This document shows, one piece after another, positions 1-11,347 of a stretch of DNA of 64,000 bases. The DNA is from Gracilariopsis chorda. Its lineage: Eukaryota > Rhodophyta > Florideophyceae > Gracilariales > Gracilariaceae. The notes under the pieces were generated by a model. It had not been told where the DNA came from. It did not search any database and saw only the letters and a program-made list of their open reading frames with translations. How positions within the stretch are numbered: position 1 is the first letter of the stretch; the number at the start of each line of letters is the position of its first letter. The stretch spans positions 62,001-126,000 of the forward strand of contig NBIV01000236.1 in NCBI GenBank assembly GCA_003194525.1. Reading direction: 5' to 3'. A program made the translations under genes and the position numbers.

Positions 1-468
1 CGAATCCGTTAGGCTTCCGGAAAGCTCGGCAAAGGTATGTAGAGGCAAGGTTTCCCGAAGCTTCGGGTCTTCAATCTCTTGGAGATCACGTCCCAAGAAC
101 GTCAACCCAAAGTCTTCCCTAGTACTCGGATCTAGCTTGCCAGTAGCGGCTGCAGCGCCGAAAAATCTCCCCAGTAACTCACAACAGCGTGACTTGTCAG
201 TCTTCATATCAGAAATGTTACGAATAAGTTTGGGAACGTATCTCCAGGAAATAGTCCTCTCAAATGGTGAGTCCACTAGACGTTTAAGTAGCTCGATAAT
301 CTTGTCCTGGTATATGATCTTCGAACTGAACGTCTCCATTAGTGCCTCATGCAGAACCCCTTTGTAGTTGGGAGCTTTGACTTCGTCTGCAACAATTTCC
401 TGGACTTCACATACTGACGGATTAGTCCAAAAATCCTTCATCGCTCCCTTTGCCTTCCTGTTTAAAAC
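1..468 (-). CDS. 3' part of an MA3-domain (eIF4G-like) gene, cut by the window edge
   Basis: The minus strand is open from position 468 to the edge, about 156 codons with no stop. A splice acceptor (pyrimidine-rich run, then CCCACAG) lies just upstream at 469-475, so this looks like an internal exon. The translation is a chain of amphipathic helices that fits an MA3 repeat as in eIF4G, eIFiso4G and PDCD4: a short acidic helix, a segment with APNYKGVLHEAL, then KIIELLKRLVDS, then SDMKTDKSRCCELLGRFFG followed by a glycine/lysine turn. MA3 domains bind eIF4A-type helicases. The domain call is from pattern only and no residue is diagnostic. The upstream exon is not resolved; an open minus-strand stretch at 583-807 is a possible but unproven 5' exon. 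Confidence 0.45.
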
Positions 469-1570
469 CTGTGGGTAAATTAAGGCTGAGGTAGGTGTAA
501 GGGCCTTTGGAGTTAGTTAATGTTGTGGTGTACAAGATACTGGTGGCCAAGAGGTAGATTTTACCCGTGTCAGATCAACATCCTACGTAGATTCACTTAT
601 TTCTTTGTTTGAGAGCACTGCACGACAAGCGGATGTCCCAGGCCGAAGGCTAACAAAAAAGACGTTAATAATACCGGGAAGAGTCTGGCTTGGTGATGGC
701 GTGATCGTAAGGGGAATCAATGTTGAGGGAGCACGATCACGACTCCCTATGCCTCTTCTCCCTCGGCTACGCTCACCCGTTTGCACAAAGATGGCGCCAA
801 ATGGCAATTATGATATTTACATTGTGCTGACTTGGCGGCCGGAGAGAGCAGGGATAGAGGGAATGCTCTGACTCTGCGGATCTACTGGTTGAAATCCAAA
901 ATAGGGGCGTATTATTGGCTACAGTAAGATCTGAAGTGGCACGGGCACTCGTGCAGCTCGCCGTGGCACGTGCCCGCTGACTCTCTCTTTTTATTGGTGC
1001 AAATGCGCGCTGACTCGCCTACACTATCTACGTAGTGTAGTTTAGCCCTTTCCCAGTGACCTAGTATCTGCCTATCAACTTGGCATCTCAATTCCACTCA
1101 AATTGGACGCAAACGAAGCCGATCCAGTAAGACTGAACCCATTCTAAAAAGAGAGAGAGAGAGACCTCCGGCCAAGCCACAGACTGCGCTGGATTGGTCC
1201 ACCGGTAAGGCTACTTATACTGCGATTCTGCAGATTGCAACTCAATCCCGAGCATTCCATTCACATCGTTGAACGTACCAAAGGTACCAGGGGTAACACG
1301 GATTCCATTTCGTTTCTTTCCAACGGCGGCATGCACCACCCATCCGATAGGTTGTCTACAAACAGGTGCTTTGCGTTTAGAGTTTCCACTGGACCACCAA
1401 CGTATTTAGAAGAATCATGACATGCTCTCCACGGCAAAATCTGTCCGTTGGTCCCCTCCATTTTCGCGCTCTGTCCCGCCCTACCGATCCTGCCAGCTGG
1501 CAAGTTCTATGCGTTGTAGATAACACAAAGAAACGTTCCCGTGCCATCAGCTTTTTCGTACACTCGCCCC
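469..1570. other. no gene recognised
   Basis: I see only short open frames with no family resemblance. A short GA microsatellite lies near 1150-1163. The part next to 469 is probably intron of the edge gene. Confidence 0.4.
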
Positions 1571-2090
1571 TCAATGAAGCGCTTTCTGGTTGATTTTACC
1601 CGATTTCGAGACATAGGGCTCGGCAGATAGTGTTTCCTTCCCGCTTAGTACCTTTGCTTTCATGATTTGGGCATTCAGAACCCTGCCCTTGACGTACCTC
1701 AGATCAATACCTTTCTTCGCAGTGGCTTTTGCTAATGGTGACGCGACATATCGGCCTTCGTTCACTATCGTCGCAGATGCAGAAACTGCAGTTCCAGACG
1801 AGGTTGGCGGAGTAAGCGGGGCTTCGACCGCAGCAGCAGCAGCAGGTGTTTGCGTTCTTAACGAAACAGGAGTCGATGGCGATCCGGACGCGTTTGCCGT
1901 GCTAGATGGCGCCCACGCCTTCACGGCGGGAATATCCGCTTCGGTCTTCACAACGTATGCGACCGGTACTCCAACTGGACAACTCTTGCCAGCATCAATG
2001 AGAATATGAGCAAATGTAGCCGTCTTCAAATGATTCGACATCCATGTCGCCTTTATCACTCTCCACAACCATACCCTCGCTACGTTGTTT
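1571..2090 (-). pseudogene. fragment of plastid-type pyruvate dehydrogenase E2 (lipoyl + E3-binding domains), frameshifted
   Basis: The reading starts inside a lipoyl domain. One frame gives VVESDKGDMDVESFEDGY, which holds the lipoyl-lysine motif (SDKADMDVE) typical of plastid and cyanobacterial dihydrolipoyl acetyltransferase. One extra base near 2015 then shifts the frame, and the domain continues as HILIDAGKSCPVGVPVAYVV. An Ala/Pro/Ser linker follows, then a peripheral-subunit-binding domain (ASPLAKATAKKGIDLRYVKG), after which the frame stops at 1571. The start of the lipoyl domain and the whole catalytic domain are absent, and a stop lies just upstream of the fragment. An intact enzyme would carry acetyl groups in plastid acetyl-CoA synthesis; this copy cannot. 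It abuts the SUMO-ligase relic head to head. Confidence 0.75.
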
Positions 2091-3324
2091 TTAATGGGGG
2101 TTCAGTTGTCTCGAGGGGTCCAGGATCCAGTCCTACGATTTCTCACGCCTCCGCCAGCTGACCCGGTAAGTCGCCCGGAAGTGAAAGGTGGAGATGTCCA
2201 AGTTCATCTACGATGCCTGCGTGTTGAGTTCCAGAAGCCAAAGTCTGCGTGGCAACAAGCTTGGCCATTTCCTACCCAGTGTCGTGTGAACGGAAATATA
2301 GTAACCTTGAACCAAGCCCAAAGATACACGAACGGAAAGTTGGCAGGGAGAGACGCTGCCACGAACATTACCCCGTACCTTCGCAAGCGCAAACCCGCAG
2401 GACCCAACGTGCAGAATATGGTTGTTCTGCGTACACAATCGAATAGTGCTACGGCTGCCAGTGGACAATTTGTGCTGATTGCACAAGAAATTCTTGTTCT
2501 AAGCCATGAAACCATGACGAGTTCTGTGTTTGAGGCGAGTGAGAAGTACTGGAATGACTACAGACAAACTCAAATCGAGAAAGGCGATATCACGAAAGAT
2601 ACATCTGCTTTTGAGATGGCAAAGAAAGGCATAATGCAGTTCCTGACTGATCCTGAAGGACTTTTTGTTTCTTCAATGAAAGTCTCATTGCGCGGTCTAC
2701 TGGCCCTGACTTGGATAAAGACTCCAGTCAAAGGTAAAAGGTGGCAACACGTCCAATGTTTCGATCTGGATAACTATTTAGAGTACCCTGGAAGGAGCTC
2801 GAAGTTTGAGTGTCCTGTGTGTAACAAACCAACGGCACAGCCGTCCATGTTAGTGATTTCTCCTTACATTGAACGAACACCAGGACTGTGATGAGGTCGA
2901 GATCTCAGATGATGGATCGATGGTTCGGGTGGAGCCTAAGAAGACGGGAGTTGCTTCAGATGACAAAGACGATGATAAGGAGGCAAAGGATACAAATGAT
3001 GTGGCAACGCTACGGCACAGGTCATCAGCTCCCAAGACGTGTGAGGTAGTTGATCTCACACTCGATAGTGATGACGAAACACCGCCAGCTGACTCACCAG
3101 ATGTTAGTTCACAACAAGGAGAAACCCAGGCCCACACAGCGAACGTTGCAAATGCGGTTTCTGGTCCACCGAACGTCGACCCAATGATCGCTGTAGGGAG
3201 CGATGTCCAGGTCAACCAAGATTTAGTGTTTACTCTCAGGTCGGACGATTATAACTGGGGTGAAGAAACAGATGTCGCAAACGGGATTCGCGTTTCAACG
3301 GAAAATGCCAACAAAGACAACTAG
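2085..3324 (+). pseudogene. decayed Siz/PIAS SUMO E3 ligase copy
   Basis: The first frame (to 2891) holds most of a PINIT domain (LRCLRVEFQKPKSAWQQAWP, then TNGKLAGRDAATNITPYLRK) and an SP-RING zinc finger. One extra base near 2868 shifts the frame; the conserved tail NEHQDCDEVEISDDGS and an acidic, SUMO-interacting-like tail (VVDLTLDSDDE) follow to 3324. Family members keep the start SLRCPL and then KxxCQHVQCFDL. Here the first zinc cysteine is Gly with Pro changed to Leu (SLRGLL), and the second cysteine is Trp (KRWQHVQCFDL). The later His and CPVC cysteines remain. There is no SAP domain and no ATG that fits a natural start, so the copy is also 5' truncated. Loss of two zinc ligands plus a frameshift makes a working ligase unlikely. 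Confidence 0.8.
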
Positions 3325-4637
3325 GAATGTGGGGTTATAGCGCTGGATTCAGATTGACCATCATATTTTTGTGAAAAGGTATCAGTCATTCTTGCTTACT
3401 AAAGATAACTTCAGATAACATCAGGTTTTTGTTGTTGACGGCTTTTTGGGTGAGCGCGCACGAATCCGAAAGAGATTCCTCGTGAAGAGATTCCTCGTGA
3501 AGAAATCGATACTCAGTACATGAGGAGATCACAACAGAATGTATATCACTCGCAGACAGATTTGCATGTATGTTCCTGCACACCATTTGGCCGCAGTTCA
3601 ATTAAGGCATATGGTTGACAATGTAATATAATGAAGGCTGATGCAAACTGGTACTGAACATCTTTAACAGAACCAGGATCGACACATTGCCGATGACTGG
3701 AACAAAGCAGAGCGTCACTCCATCGGTGACCTCTGTACTTCTACTACTTGTACGGTGGTATGTAATCATATGAAATGGTCGTAATGCTAAGCGGGTGTTA
3801 TTATATTACAGACAAATTGCTCACCTCAAGCAATTCTCGTTTCCTAGTGATTCGGTTCCGTGAAATTTGAAACTGAGAGCGTCATGTATTCTGGTAGCAA
3901 GTGAAAGCTTATTCACCTATCTAAATTGACAGTCTCGCGTTGTGGTTTGGGCATCGCTTTTGAGTCAAGCAGAGCGATTAACTCCAGATCTTTCTAGATC
4001 AAATCCGATACGTACAAAATGATGCTCTTTGTGAGGTTGTATGTGTATCATTTGTTCATGATGATTTGCATCATATGATGTGCCCGCGAGCTTGGACGGG
4101 AGGAATTCATGCTACAGAGACATTTTCTGTGGTTTTGTTTTTCAGACAAAACTTCAAGTACCGCCCGACATCTGAAAGACAACCTCATGAACACAGAAAC
4201 GGTGCAATGCTCGGCATAGATTCACAAATTACCTACGAAAGGATACCTGTTGCGGTGCAGGAGCTTACGGTTCTACAGATACCTGTTTAACAGTCAATGG
4301 CCTGAAAGCGCACTTCTGTGAAGTCAGAAAGATTCCGTTGCGCAGTGATGTACTCAATCGGCCTGCATGGCGTCAACGAGCAGGTTTGCAATAATGAGTT
4401 GTCCAAACTTAACCCCTATGATAAGCGGTACACGACTCATGTACGGCTTGCATGCCAATTTTGAACTTGATCCCGTTAAATGCTGTGGATGGTTTTAGCA
4501 CAAGAAGGTACCTTGAACAAAACCCAACTAGAGAGCTGAAGCAGTGGGATCCAACCAAGAGCAAAGACAAGCAACGAAAACCAAGGCAACTGTCACAGGA
4601 CATGATCAGGTGCGAGTTGCAACGCATTGCTTGCATC
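3325..4637. other. no gene recognised; small tandem duplication
   Basis: No coding pattern on either strand. A 15-base unit (AGAGATTCCTCGTGA) is directly duplicated near 3472-3501. Confidence 0.4.
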
Positions 4638-4640
4638 TCA

Positions 4641-4661
4641 GGGCCGTTCTAAACAAGCCTG
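4641..4661 (+). repeat. left terminal inverted repeat of the Harbinger transposon
   Basis: These 21 bases recur exactly at 29609-29629, and looser similarity continues further in (both reach TCTGATCG). The adjacent three bases are TCA here and TGA there; after undoing the inversion this is a TCA/TCA direct repeat. The start GG(G/C)CC.TTCTA resembles the ends of PIF/Harbinger and Tourist elements. Confidence 0.8.
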
Positions 4662-4961
4662 CTCGGACGTCTGATCGCCCAATCGTGTCTGCTGATTGGT
4701 CAGTTCCCGAATTTCTTGAAATGGGCCTGCTTGACCCTGTTCTGCCCCTGCTCGACCAAACTGTAATGGCGTTACATGACCCATGACCTTATTTGACCAC
4801 TTGGCATGCTCCAACTGCACAAGTTCAAAAATTTGGACCGCTGTGTTTTGCTTAAGTCCGCTTGACATCAGCCTTGCAGCGCACTTCACGCTCCCCTTGC
4901 ACCACCTTGCAATATAGGTAACCAGCGGAATGCGCGCCTTACCAATTTTCATCACAGCACC

Positions 4962-6434
4962 ATGTCCGACTTGATTCAACCATTATCTCTGCGCCGCAGC
5001 CCTCGCAAACATCCATCCTCCGCAGTTCTACAAGACTCTGTCCCGCAAAGTAGCATACAGTGGAGCCCATCCGGTCTTAAACAAACCGCTACTTCACAGG
5101 TAATCCAAAACAACGACAAAGAAACTCCGTTCCCAGCCTTTTCAGAATCTACACGACTACAACGATTTTACACATATCTCACATCACAAAGCACGCAGAC
5201 TTTGCGAGCTTTCAACAAAGGATGGAGGCTCAAGTGTAGCCACAAGAACAAGACAGAACTTATTGCGCGCTTGCTTCTCTTTTTACTAACTGAAAGCTTC
5301 AAAGAAAAAACCTTGCAGCATTGGATCTCGAAAAGTGAAGCCGCCCAGGCATTTATTTCATGGGAGCATGCAGCAATTGCGCGAGATCAAGAGTACAACC
5401 AGCTGCCATCAGTTCAGTCATTGCTAGATGCAGTGCAGGAGAGAGAGCGGAAAGTAGTAAAGGAAATGATTCGCCGGGAAGAAGTGAGAAGGAAGAATGC
5501 GTATGAGGACGGTGGGCAACAGGCTCAAAACGGCGAACACGCGACGGATAAAGCAGCAAGTCATGGATTCACTTTGCATGAATTTGCTCGACTTTGCGTA
5601 CTGCTCCGGGACGATGAGCGAGCACGCTCCGCATTGTCTACTGCAATTGGCGCAGAGCTGTCACGAATGCAGCTGGATGCCAATATTACAAGGGAATCGT
5701 TTTGGACAGTGGTTGAGCATCGATTCAATGATGCGAATGTGGACACCAAGGAAAATTTTCGCGGTCGAGTTGATGAAGTGGACTCGAACAAGCGCCCAAT
5801 TTGTTTTCGCACTGCTATGGTTCTGAAAAACCAGTTCAACCACGTTAAGCGCTTGTTTACAATTTTCCGCGAGCGATGGTCCGCATCTGGTCAGAACGAT
5901 AGTTCTCGGGTTCCAGACTTTCTACAGTATACAGGTAATGGAGATCTGACTGCTGATTCTAAACGTGTTTATGTTCTTTTTACAGTCTGCAGGCTAGGAA
6001 CTAAAGATGAAGACACAAAAATGCTGCAGATGACCACTAAGCTAATCGGCGAAGATGATGCAGGGTACGAAGAGGGCATACCAACTGGTCGGGAGAGCGA
6101 GGAATCGAGCGGAAAGCGTAGGCGACGATCACAAAGGGATAGTGGCGATTTACGATCAGAAGTTGGTAATCTTTCGAGGGGTCTGGACCGCCTTGGATCT
6201 GCTTCGGAGGCTCGAACAAAACTTTTGCGGGATCAAATGATGTACGAGAGATCGAAGAGCGAAGTAGATGAGAATGACGAAAATGTGATTCTCAAACGAC
6301 TGGAAAACCAAAACAAGATGATGGAACTTCTGGAGCAGAGCGCCATGCGATACGAGCGAGCGCAGAAGACGAACAACCAAATCTTTATTGAGAATGCGCG
6401 TAAGGCACTCGAGAACATAGAGCAACAGGTCTAA
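4962..6434 (+). CDS. Harbinger-associated Myb/SANT-like DNA-binding protein
   Basis: An intact 490-residue frame from an ATG in good context. Residues about 60-105 look like a SAP-type helix pair (TLRAFNKGWRLKCSHKNKTE). Residues about 225-310 resemble the Myb/SANT-like trihelix family of transposons and protist genomes: FWTVVEHRFND, then QFNHVKRLFTIFRERWSASG, then QND. The C-terminal third is charged: a basic KRRRR patch near 390, then a long coiled coil to the end. In PIF/Harbinger elements a second Myb-like protein helps the transposase bind the ends and enter the nucleus. The position just inside the left repeat and convergent with the transposase supports that role here. The family call is by pattern; the location is the stronger evidence. 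Confidence 0.6.
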   Translation: MSDLIQPLSLRRSPRKHPSSAVLQDSVPQSSIQWSPSGLKQTATSQVIQNNDKETPFPAFSESTRLQRFYTYLTSQSTQTLRAFNKGWRLKCSHKNKTELIARLLLFLLTESFKEKTLQHWISKSEAAQAFISWEHAAIARDQEYNQLPSVQSLLDAVQERERKVVKEMIRREEVRRKNAYEDGGQQAQNGEHATDKAASHGFTLHEFARLCVLLRDDERARSALSTAIGAELSRMQLDANITRESFWTVVEHRFNDANVDTKENFRGRVDEVDSNKRPICFRTAMVLKNQFNHVKRLFTIFRERWSASGQNDSSRVPDFLQYTGNGDLTADSKRVYVLFTVCRLGTKDEDTKMLQMTTKLIGEDDAGYEEGIPTGRESEESSGKRRRRSQRDSGDLRSEVGNLSRGLDRLGSASEARTKLLRDQMMYERSKSEVDENDENVILKRLENQNKMMELLEQSAMRYERAQKTNNQIFIENARKALENIEQQV

Positions 6435-6889
6435 CTAATTTCGAAAGCATCAGAGCTATAATCGATGAACATTTACTAACAAGGACTACGAACTTTGCTG
6501 TCTTTGTTTCTATCCTACAGAATCTTTCATCGGCTCATGGACCGGGTGCTGGTGGGATTTCTTGATAACTGCTTGGCTTAATCTTACTCATCGAAATTGC
6601 GGAGGCGTTTAGCGCCGGGTGGAGGCGGGCCGCAATCTTTATCTTAGTGCTATACGAAGTAAATTGGTTGAACTATCGCGATACGATGGACACCCTTACC
6701 GTGTACTAAAGACAAACATAAACCGCACGACTGCTACCATCATAGTTGCTGCAGCTCATGTCTCCCACATACGAAAAAGCCGTTGTGCAAATGGCAGCAG
6801 GAAATCAGTTAGTACGCTTCTCTAGAATGTGCCTACTTTTCCACCAAGGCTCCGATTCAACAAATCACGTACTCCCTGATGTGCCCATC
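6435..6889. other. transposon interior, no gene recognised
   Basis: About 450 bases between the Myb-like stop and the end of the MOT1 relic. No coding signal or repeat seen. Confidence 0.4.
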
Positions 6890-9800
6890 CTAGCAAAAAA
6901 AATTGTCCATGTTGTACTCATCCTCGTATTGCTTTTCTTCTCACCGTTACCCAAGCCCTGCCAAAGCAGCCTTCATGCCCTTTCCAGTTCCGACACTGAT
7001 ATCAAGCGATGATTCGTTGGTGGATGAGGCCTCAGCACTATCTGCATTGAACAAATCTAGCAAGTCTTCCGTGTTCATGGATTGAAAATTGGAGTTCTCT
7101 CGCTTCACAACAGCATTTGCGATATACATATCAAAGAGGTCCTTCTCAACAATGTCAAGCATTTGCTTTAGCTGAGCAAAGATGAGAACTCGATGTCCTT
7201 ACGAGTCCCTAATCACCGTTTCATTTAGGCCAATACTGCACTCCTGTAGAATATTTCTTAGTCCAAGTAGCTTCGCACTCGATTCTATATCATCGATTTA
7301 TTGGCCTTGGCGATGCACAGCGTCGTGAACCGAGTGATACTCAGGATGTCTCGGAGAAAGGACAAGCTTCGGAAGGCTGCATAGACGACGAAGATAGGAT
7401 AGTGCTCGGAACACGTGACTTTTGGATTCCTTCTCCGCCCCTTTCTGTGTCGAGTTCGATTTGACCTTGTGATTGTTAGAGCATCTGATGCCAAGTCCTC
7501 GTACAGTCGCAACTGAATTGGTGTTATATTGCATTAGTAGTCTTGCATAATCCTTGGCGGCAGTTTCGACAATACTTCATCCTTCAACCGTCGTAGAACA
7601 AACGGTAACACTTGCCTGTGAAGCGATTCTGCTGCTGCCATTCCTTTTTCCTGATCTGCCTCGCTACATTTCCCTTCTCTTGCAGCCATTGTCGGTTTTG
7701 CATACGTGTCTTTGAATTTCTTCTCAATACCCGGAAAACCGGGCATGAGAAAACCGAACATAGCCCAAAGCTTGATGACCGAATTCTGGATAGGAGTTAC
7801 TGTTAGTGTCAATCTGTGATTTGAGGATAGGCTTCGAACTGCCCTGGTTCCCTTGGTTTTCGCATTCTTGATCAAATGGCGTTCGTCAAGAACGACGTAA
7901 TTACAACGGATGTGCTTAAAATATCGAAGAACATGCTCAGAATTTCATAGCTTGTAGCTATTATAGAGGCATATCTTAGTACGCTTCGGCTTCGTATACG
8001 TGCGCGTGCTTTGGAAAGCCCAGCGTAGTGAATGACGCCTCGTAGAACATGGCCGATTACTCTGTTCGCTTCTTGTACCCAGTGAGCCAGGATTGTGTTC
8101 GGACAAACGAGTAGGGATGGCAGATGCCGATCTTTCTTCATATTTGTAGCATAGTCGCCTGTGAGTATGCAAAGCGTCATAAGAGTCTTTAAAAGCCCGA
8201 TCTCATCAGACAAAGCACGGTGCAAACCGTACTTATTAAGAAATGCTAGCCATTCAAGGCAATCCTGCTGATATTTTCGCAGTCGTATGTCATCACCAAT
8301 AGACCCAGGTATTTCATAATGTTGGCGATGTTCGCTTCCCAATAATTGTCCAAGAACGCTCCGTGCTTCTTCTCGTTCTCGAGACATTGATTCACTCATC
8401 ATGGGATCGTCTGGAGTGCTTCCTTCCAAACGCATCAGACGTACCAAAGTTCCAAACACCCATGCAGCTGCTTCTCGAACGATAGCATCTTCATCAACCA
8501 TTCTAGTCATCATGGGGACTATGAGAAACGCTGAGTAAGGAATTATTTTTGTACCAAGGCAGTCAACAACCGCCCGTAGTGCCTTTGCTGCGCGTCGACG
8601 AGCAAAACGGTCGGCATCCTTGTCTTGCTCGATCTCCGAGCGTAATGGAACAAGAGCTGACACGAATATCTGCATTCCTTGCCCTGGCCTAGTTGTGATA
8701 GCATCGGCTAGAAAGAGCGGTGCGTGATACACATAATCTTCATGCGGTGATGCACATATCCTGATAATCGGAGATATAAGATCAATGATGGTTGAATGAA
8801 GGTCCTGAATAGCATGCAAAACCACTGCACGTAGTAGTTTTAACGCGTCTACCACTTCCTGGATCTGTACCTTGGTTGGGCATGCGCTCAAAGGACCACT
8901 TATGCGACTCCATAATGAAGATAGAGTTGAAAACTAATGCCCATTGAATTGCACACAGAAGGCACGAAATGCATACAATGCTCCCCGCTTTACAAGTGCC
9001 CCCGGTGACAGCTTGTATCTGGCGGATGAAATCATGGATGCCATAATCTTCTCATCTTTTGTTTCTTGTTCCGCTGTCGCGTACTTGATCAGGTTTTGAT
9101 CATAAGATCAATCGCCTTTTTCATATCAAGTGCAGCTAGACGGAGAGCTAGTCTTGCGATTGAATCCGTGGCATGAGTCTGGACATGCCTATTGTAAGCC
9201 TTTCGCAGTGCAGCCATCAACAATTTGATGTAAAGGCCAACTTTAGGAGGCAGGGGAATACCGCTAGCCACCACGATGGCTGCTACGGCGCATACAGAGG
9301 TGGAGATGGTGAGATCTTCCTCGCGACTCTCCAGATATGTAATGGACTGACTCAGTCGCATTCGGAGAGCCGAGATAGGCTCAAGTTGCCGTTTCTGCAT
9401 CCCAGAATGCTTCACGTCCGTGTTGGTCGCCTTCCAGGTGTTCCCCAAGTTCAAATCGTTCATTTCTATCCAAAATTCGTTACCCTTGAAAGCAGCATGG
9501 GCGAGATTGGACTTCCCAACATAGCGCTTACCCTCTTGTCAGTTATCCTTGAGCTTCAAAATGTCCTTCCTAAAGGCGTTCAGACTGGTGGGAATAGCTT
9601 CTAAGAACGTGTTTGTGTCCGAGAACAGAGGAACCGCCGACATACCTATCTATTCATCGCACCTTCTAATCGCGGCAAACTGGAATGACTCGAACAGGAG
9701 TCTGACTGGACTTGGGTTATCGTGTTTTGTAGTGGAATAGAAGTTTCTGCACAAAGCAGTGCTTGAGCGCTTATCCTTGTGTGCTCAGAACGCCCCATGG

Positions 9801-11071
9801 AAGAATCCGGATAGATCTATCTTGGTTGGAGAAACTCTCAAGCGTTCAAGGAAGCCAAGCTCCCGAGATCATTTTCTCGTAGTTATAATCGGTTCTGCCT
9901 CCTCTCCGAAAAACTCTCACGGCTCTTCTCGACGATTGGTTCAAAACCTTCGGCCCTCACTGGAGATCCACTCGCTGTTTTCATTTCGTTTGGCGTGAGT
10001 AGCTTCGTTGCAAAGTTGGACCCGTCTCATGAGGCCAGGATGCTCACGTATGACGGTGAACACTGCACAAGCAGTGGATACCACCATGGATGAGAAAAAT
10101 GCGCGAGTTAGTGTATCAGAAACTCAGAGGATCAATTGCGGATAAGGGTTTGCTTTGTCCACCATGCTTCCATTTTGAGATGGTTTGTAACAACTGAACA
10201 GAGCAAAGTTGAATCAAGAAATACGTGAACCTTGGTTCTGCGCAACAACATGTAAAACATGGCTCTGTTCAAGCCGGTGCGATGCGTACGGTATCAGGAG
10301 ACAGTCCGTCCAAAGATTCAACTCCCCGATTATCGTAACAGCAGATCACTTTGAATGCATCTGATATTATGCCTCTCCTGGATGAAGGATATGGGGCTAA
10401 GACTTAGTTAGTTTCTTCGAATCGACATGCGCTACTACCGACTTCACAAACATTAGGATGAGGATGTCGAACCGGTACATGGAGATACAGAGGGTTGTCC
10501 GCATCACTCCTCACTAAGAAAACAGAGAAGTAGCCATAAGCTGCCATCCCCAGATGGATATGCCATCGAAAACGCATCGGAGACAGAAGAGTGAGAGGAG
10601 CGTATTCGCATTAGGTGACAAAAGCGTTCTTATAGATGCAGCTATTTCGTCTGGTAGTACATACAAGGCATCCTTGGACTTCAGAGCCCATACTTCACAT
10701 ATTTGACAAGCGAGTTGTCTAGCCCTGAAAAACTCACTCCGTAGATACTTTCCTAAAACCGACAGAAGGGAAAGCTCATCGGATGGCCATCTTGCAGCTA
10801 GGGACCCAATGGCAGCGGCAACCTTCTGGTGTATGACAGAAAAATCATAACGTCCTTCGACGGCGGAAGCGGAGTCCCCATCTTGAACTGTCTGAGAAAT
10901 AAAGCTTCGGCTCCCCTCCGAAGCCTTCAGTTTTGCAGCTTGTCTGGCCGCTGCTGCCTTCCTCCGATTTGCCATTGCCAAATTCCTAACTTTTGTTTTT
11001 TGGATATCGAGACCTGACGCTGCTTCCGCTCTCGTCTCTTGAGATGCTGCATGCATCCACGGATCTAACAT
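6890..11071 (-). pseudogene. MOT1: MOT1/BTAF1 (TBP-removing Swi2/Snf2 ATPase), 5'-truncated and decayed
   Basis: Read from 11071 downward, successive frames follow MOT1 order. HEAT-repeat segments come first (10514-11071, 9089-9600, 8290-8891; for example LPPKVGLYIKLLMAALRK). The Snf2 ATPase follows (RKYQQDCLEWLAFLNKYGLH), then FVLRRLKDEVLSKLPPRIMQ, HVFRALSYLRRLC, HRVLIFAQLKQMLDIV and the C-terminal QYEDEYNMDNF ending near 6890. The copy is dead: several frameshifts and stops. The Walker A motif reads GLLKT instead of GLGKT and motif II reads DERH instead of DEGH. TGTPIQN is TVTPIQN. The second helicase lobe is mostly deleted, since EKDLF runs straight into MYIANAVV and about 100 residues with motifs V and VI are missing. 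The N-terminal half of the protein is absent. No introns are visible. It sits inside the Harbinger element. Confidence 0.9.
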
Positions 11072-11347
11072 GGGAGTGAGGCTTTGTATTAAAACGAAAA
11101 AAGGGTGAATGACTCCCGCTGAACGTTTCTAACATGCCATCCCATGTATTCATTGAAGTTGTCTACACTGCCGTGGATTCCCTGGACGACAGGGGGGCGG
11201 CGTTGTCATCGCGCGGCGGTTGCTGGCATGCGACATCGAGAAGGGGATGTTCGGTGGGGGATCGGAGAACGTATTGTTCGCGCACTAACGTGAGTGGAGG
11301 GCAGTCATAGTGAGAGTATATGTTCGCCGTGGTGTGCCATTGATAGT

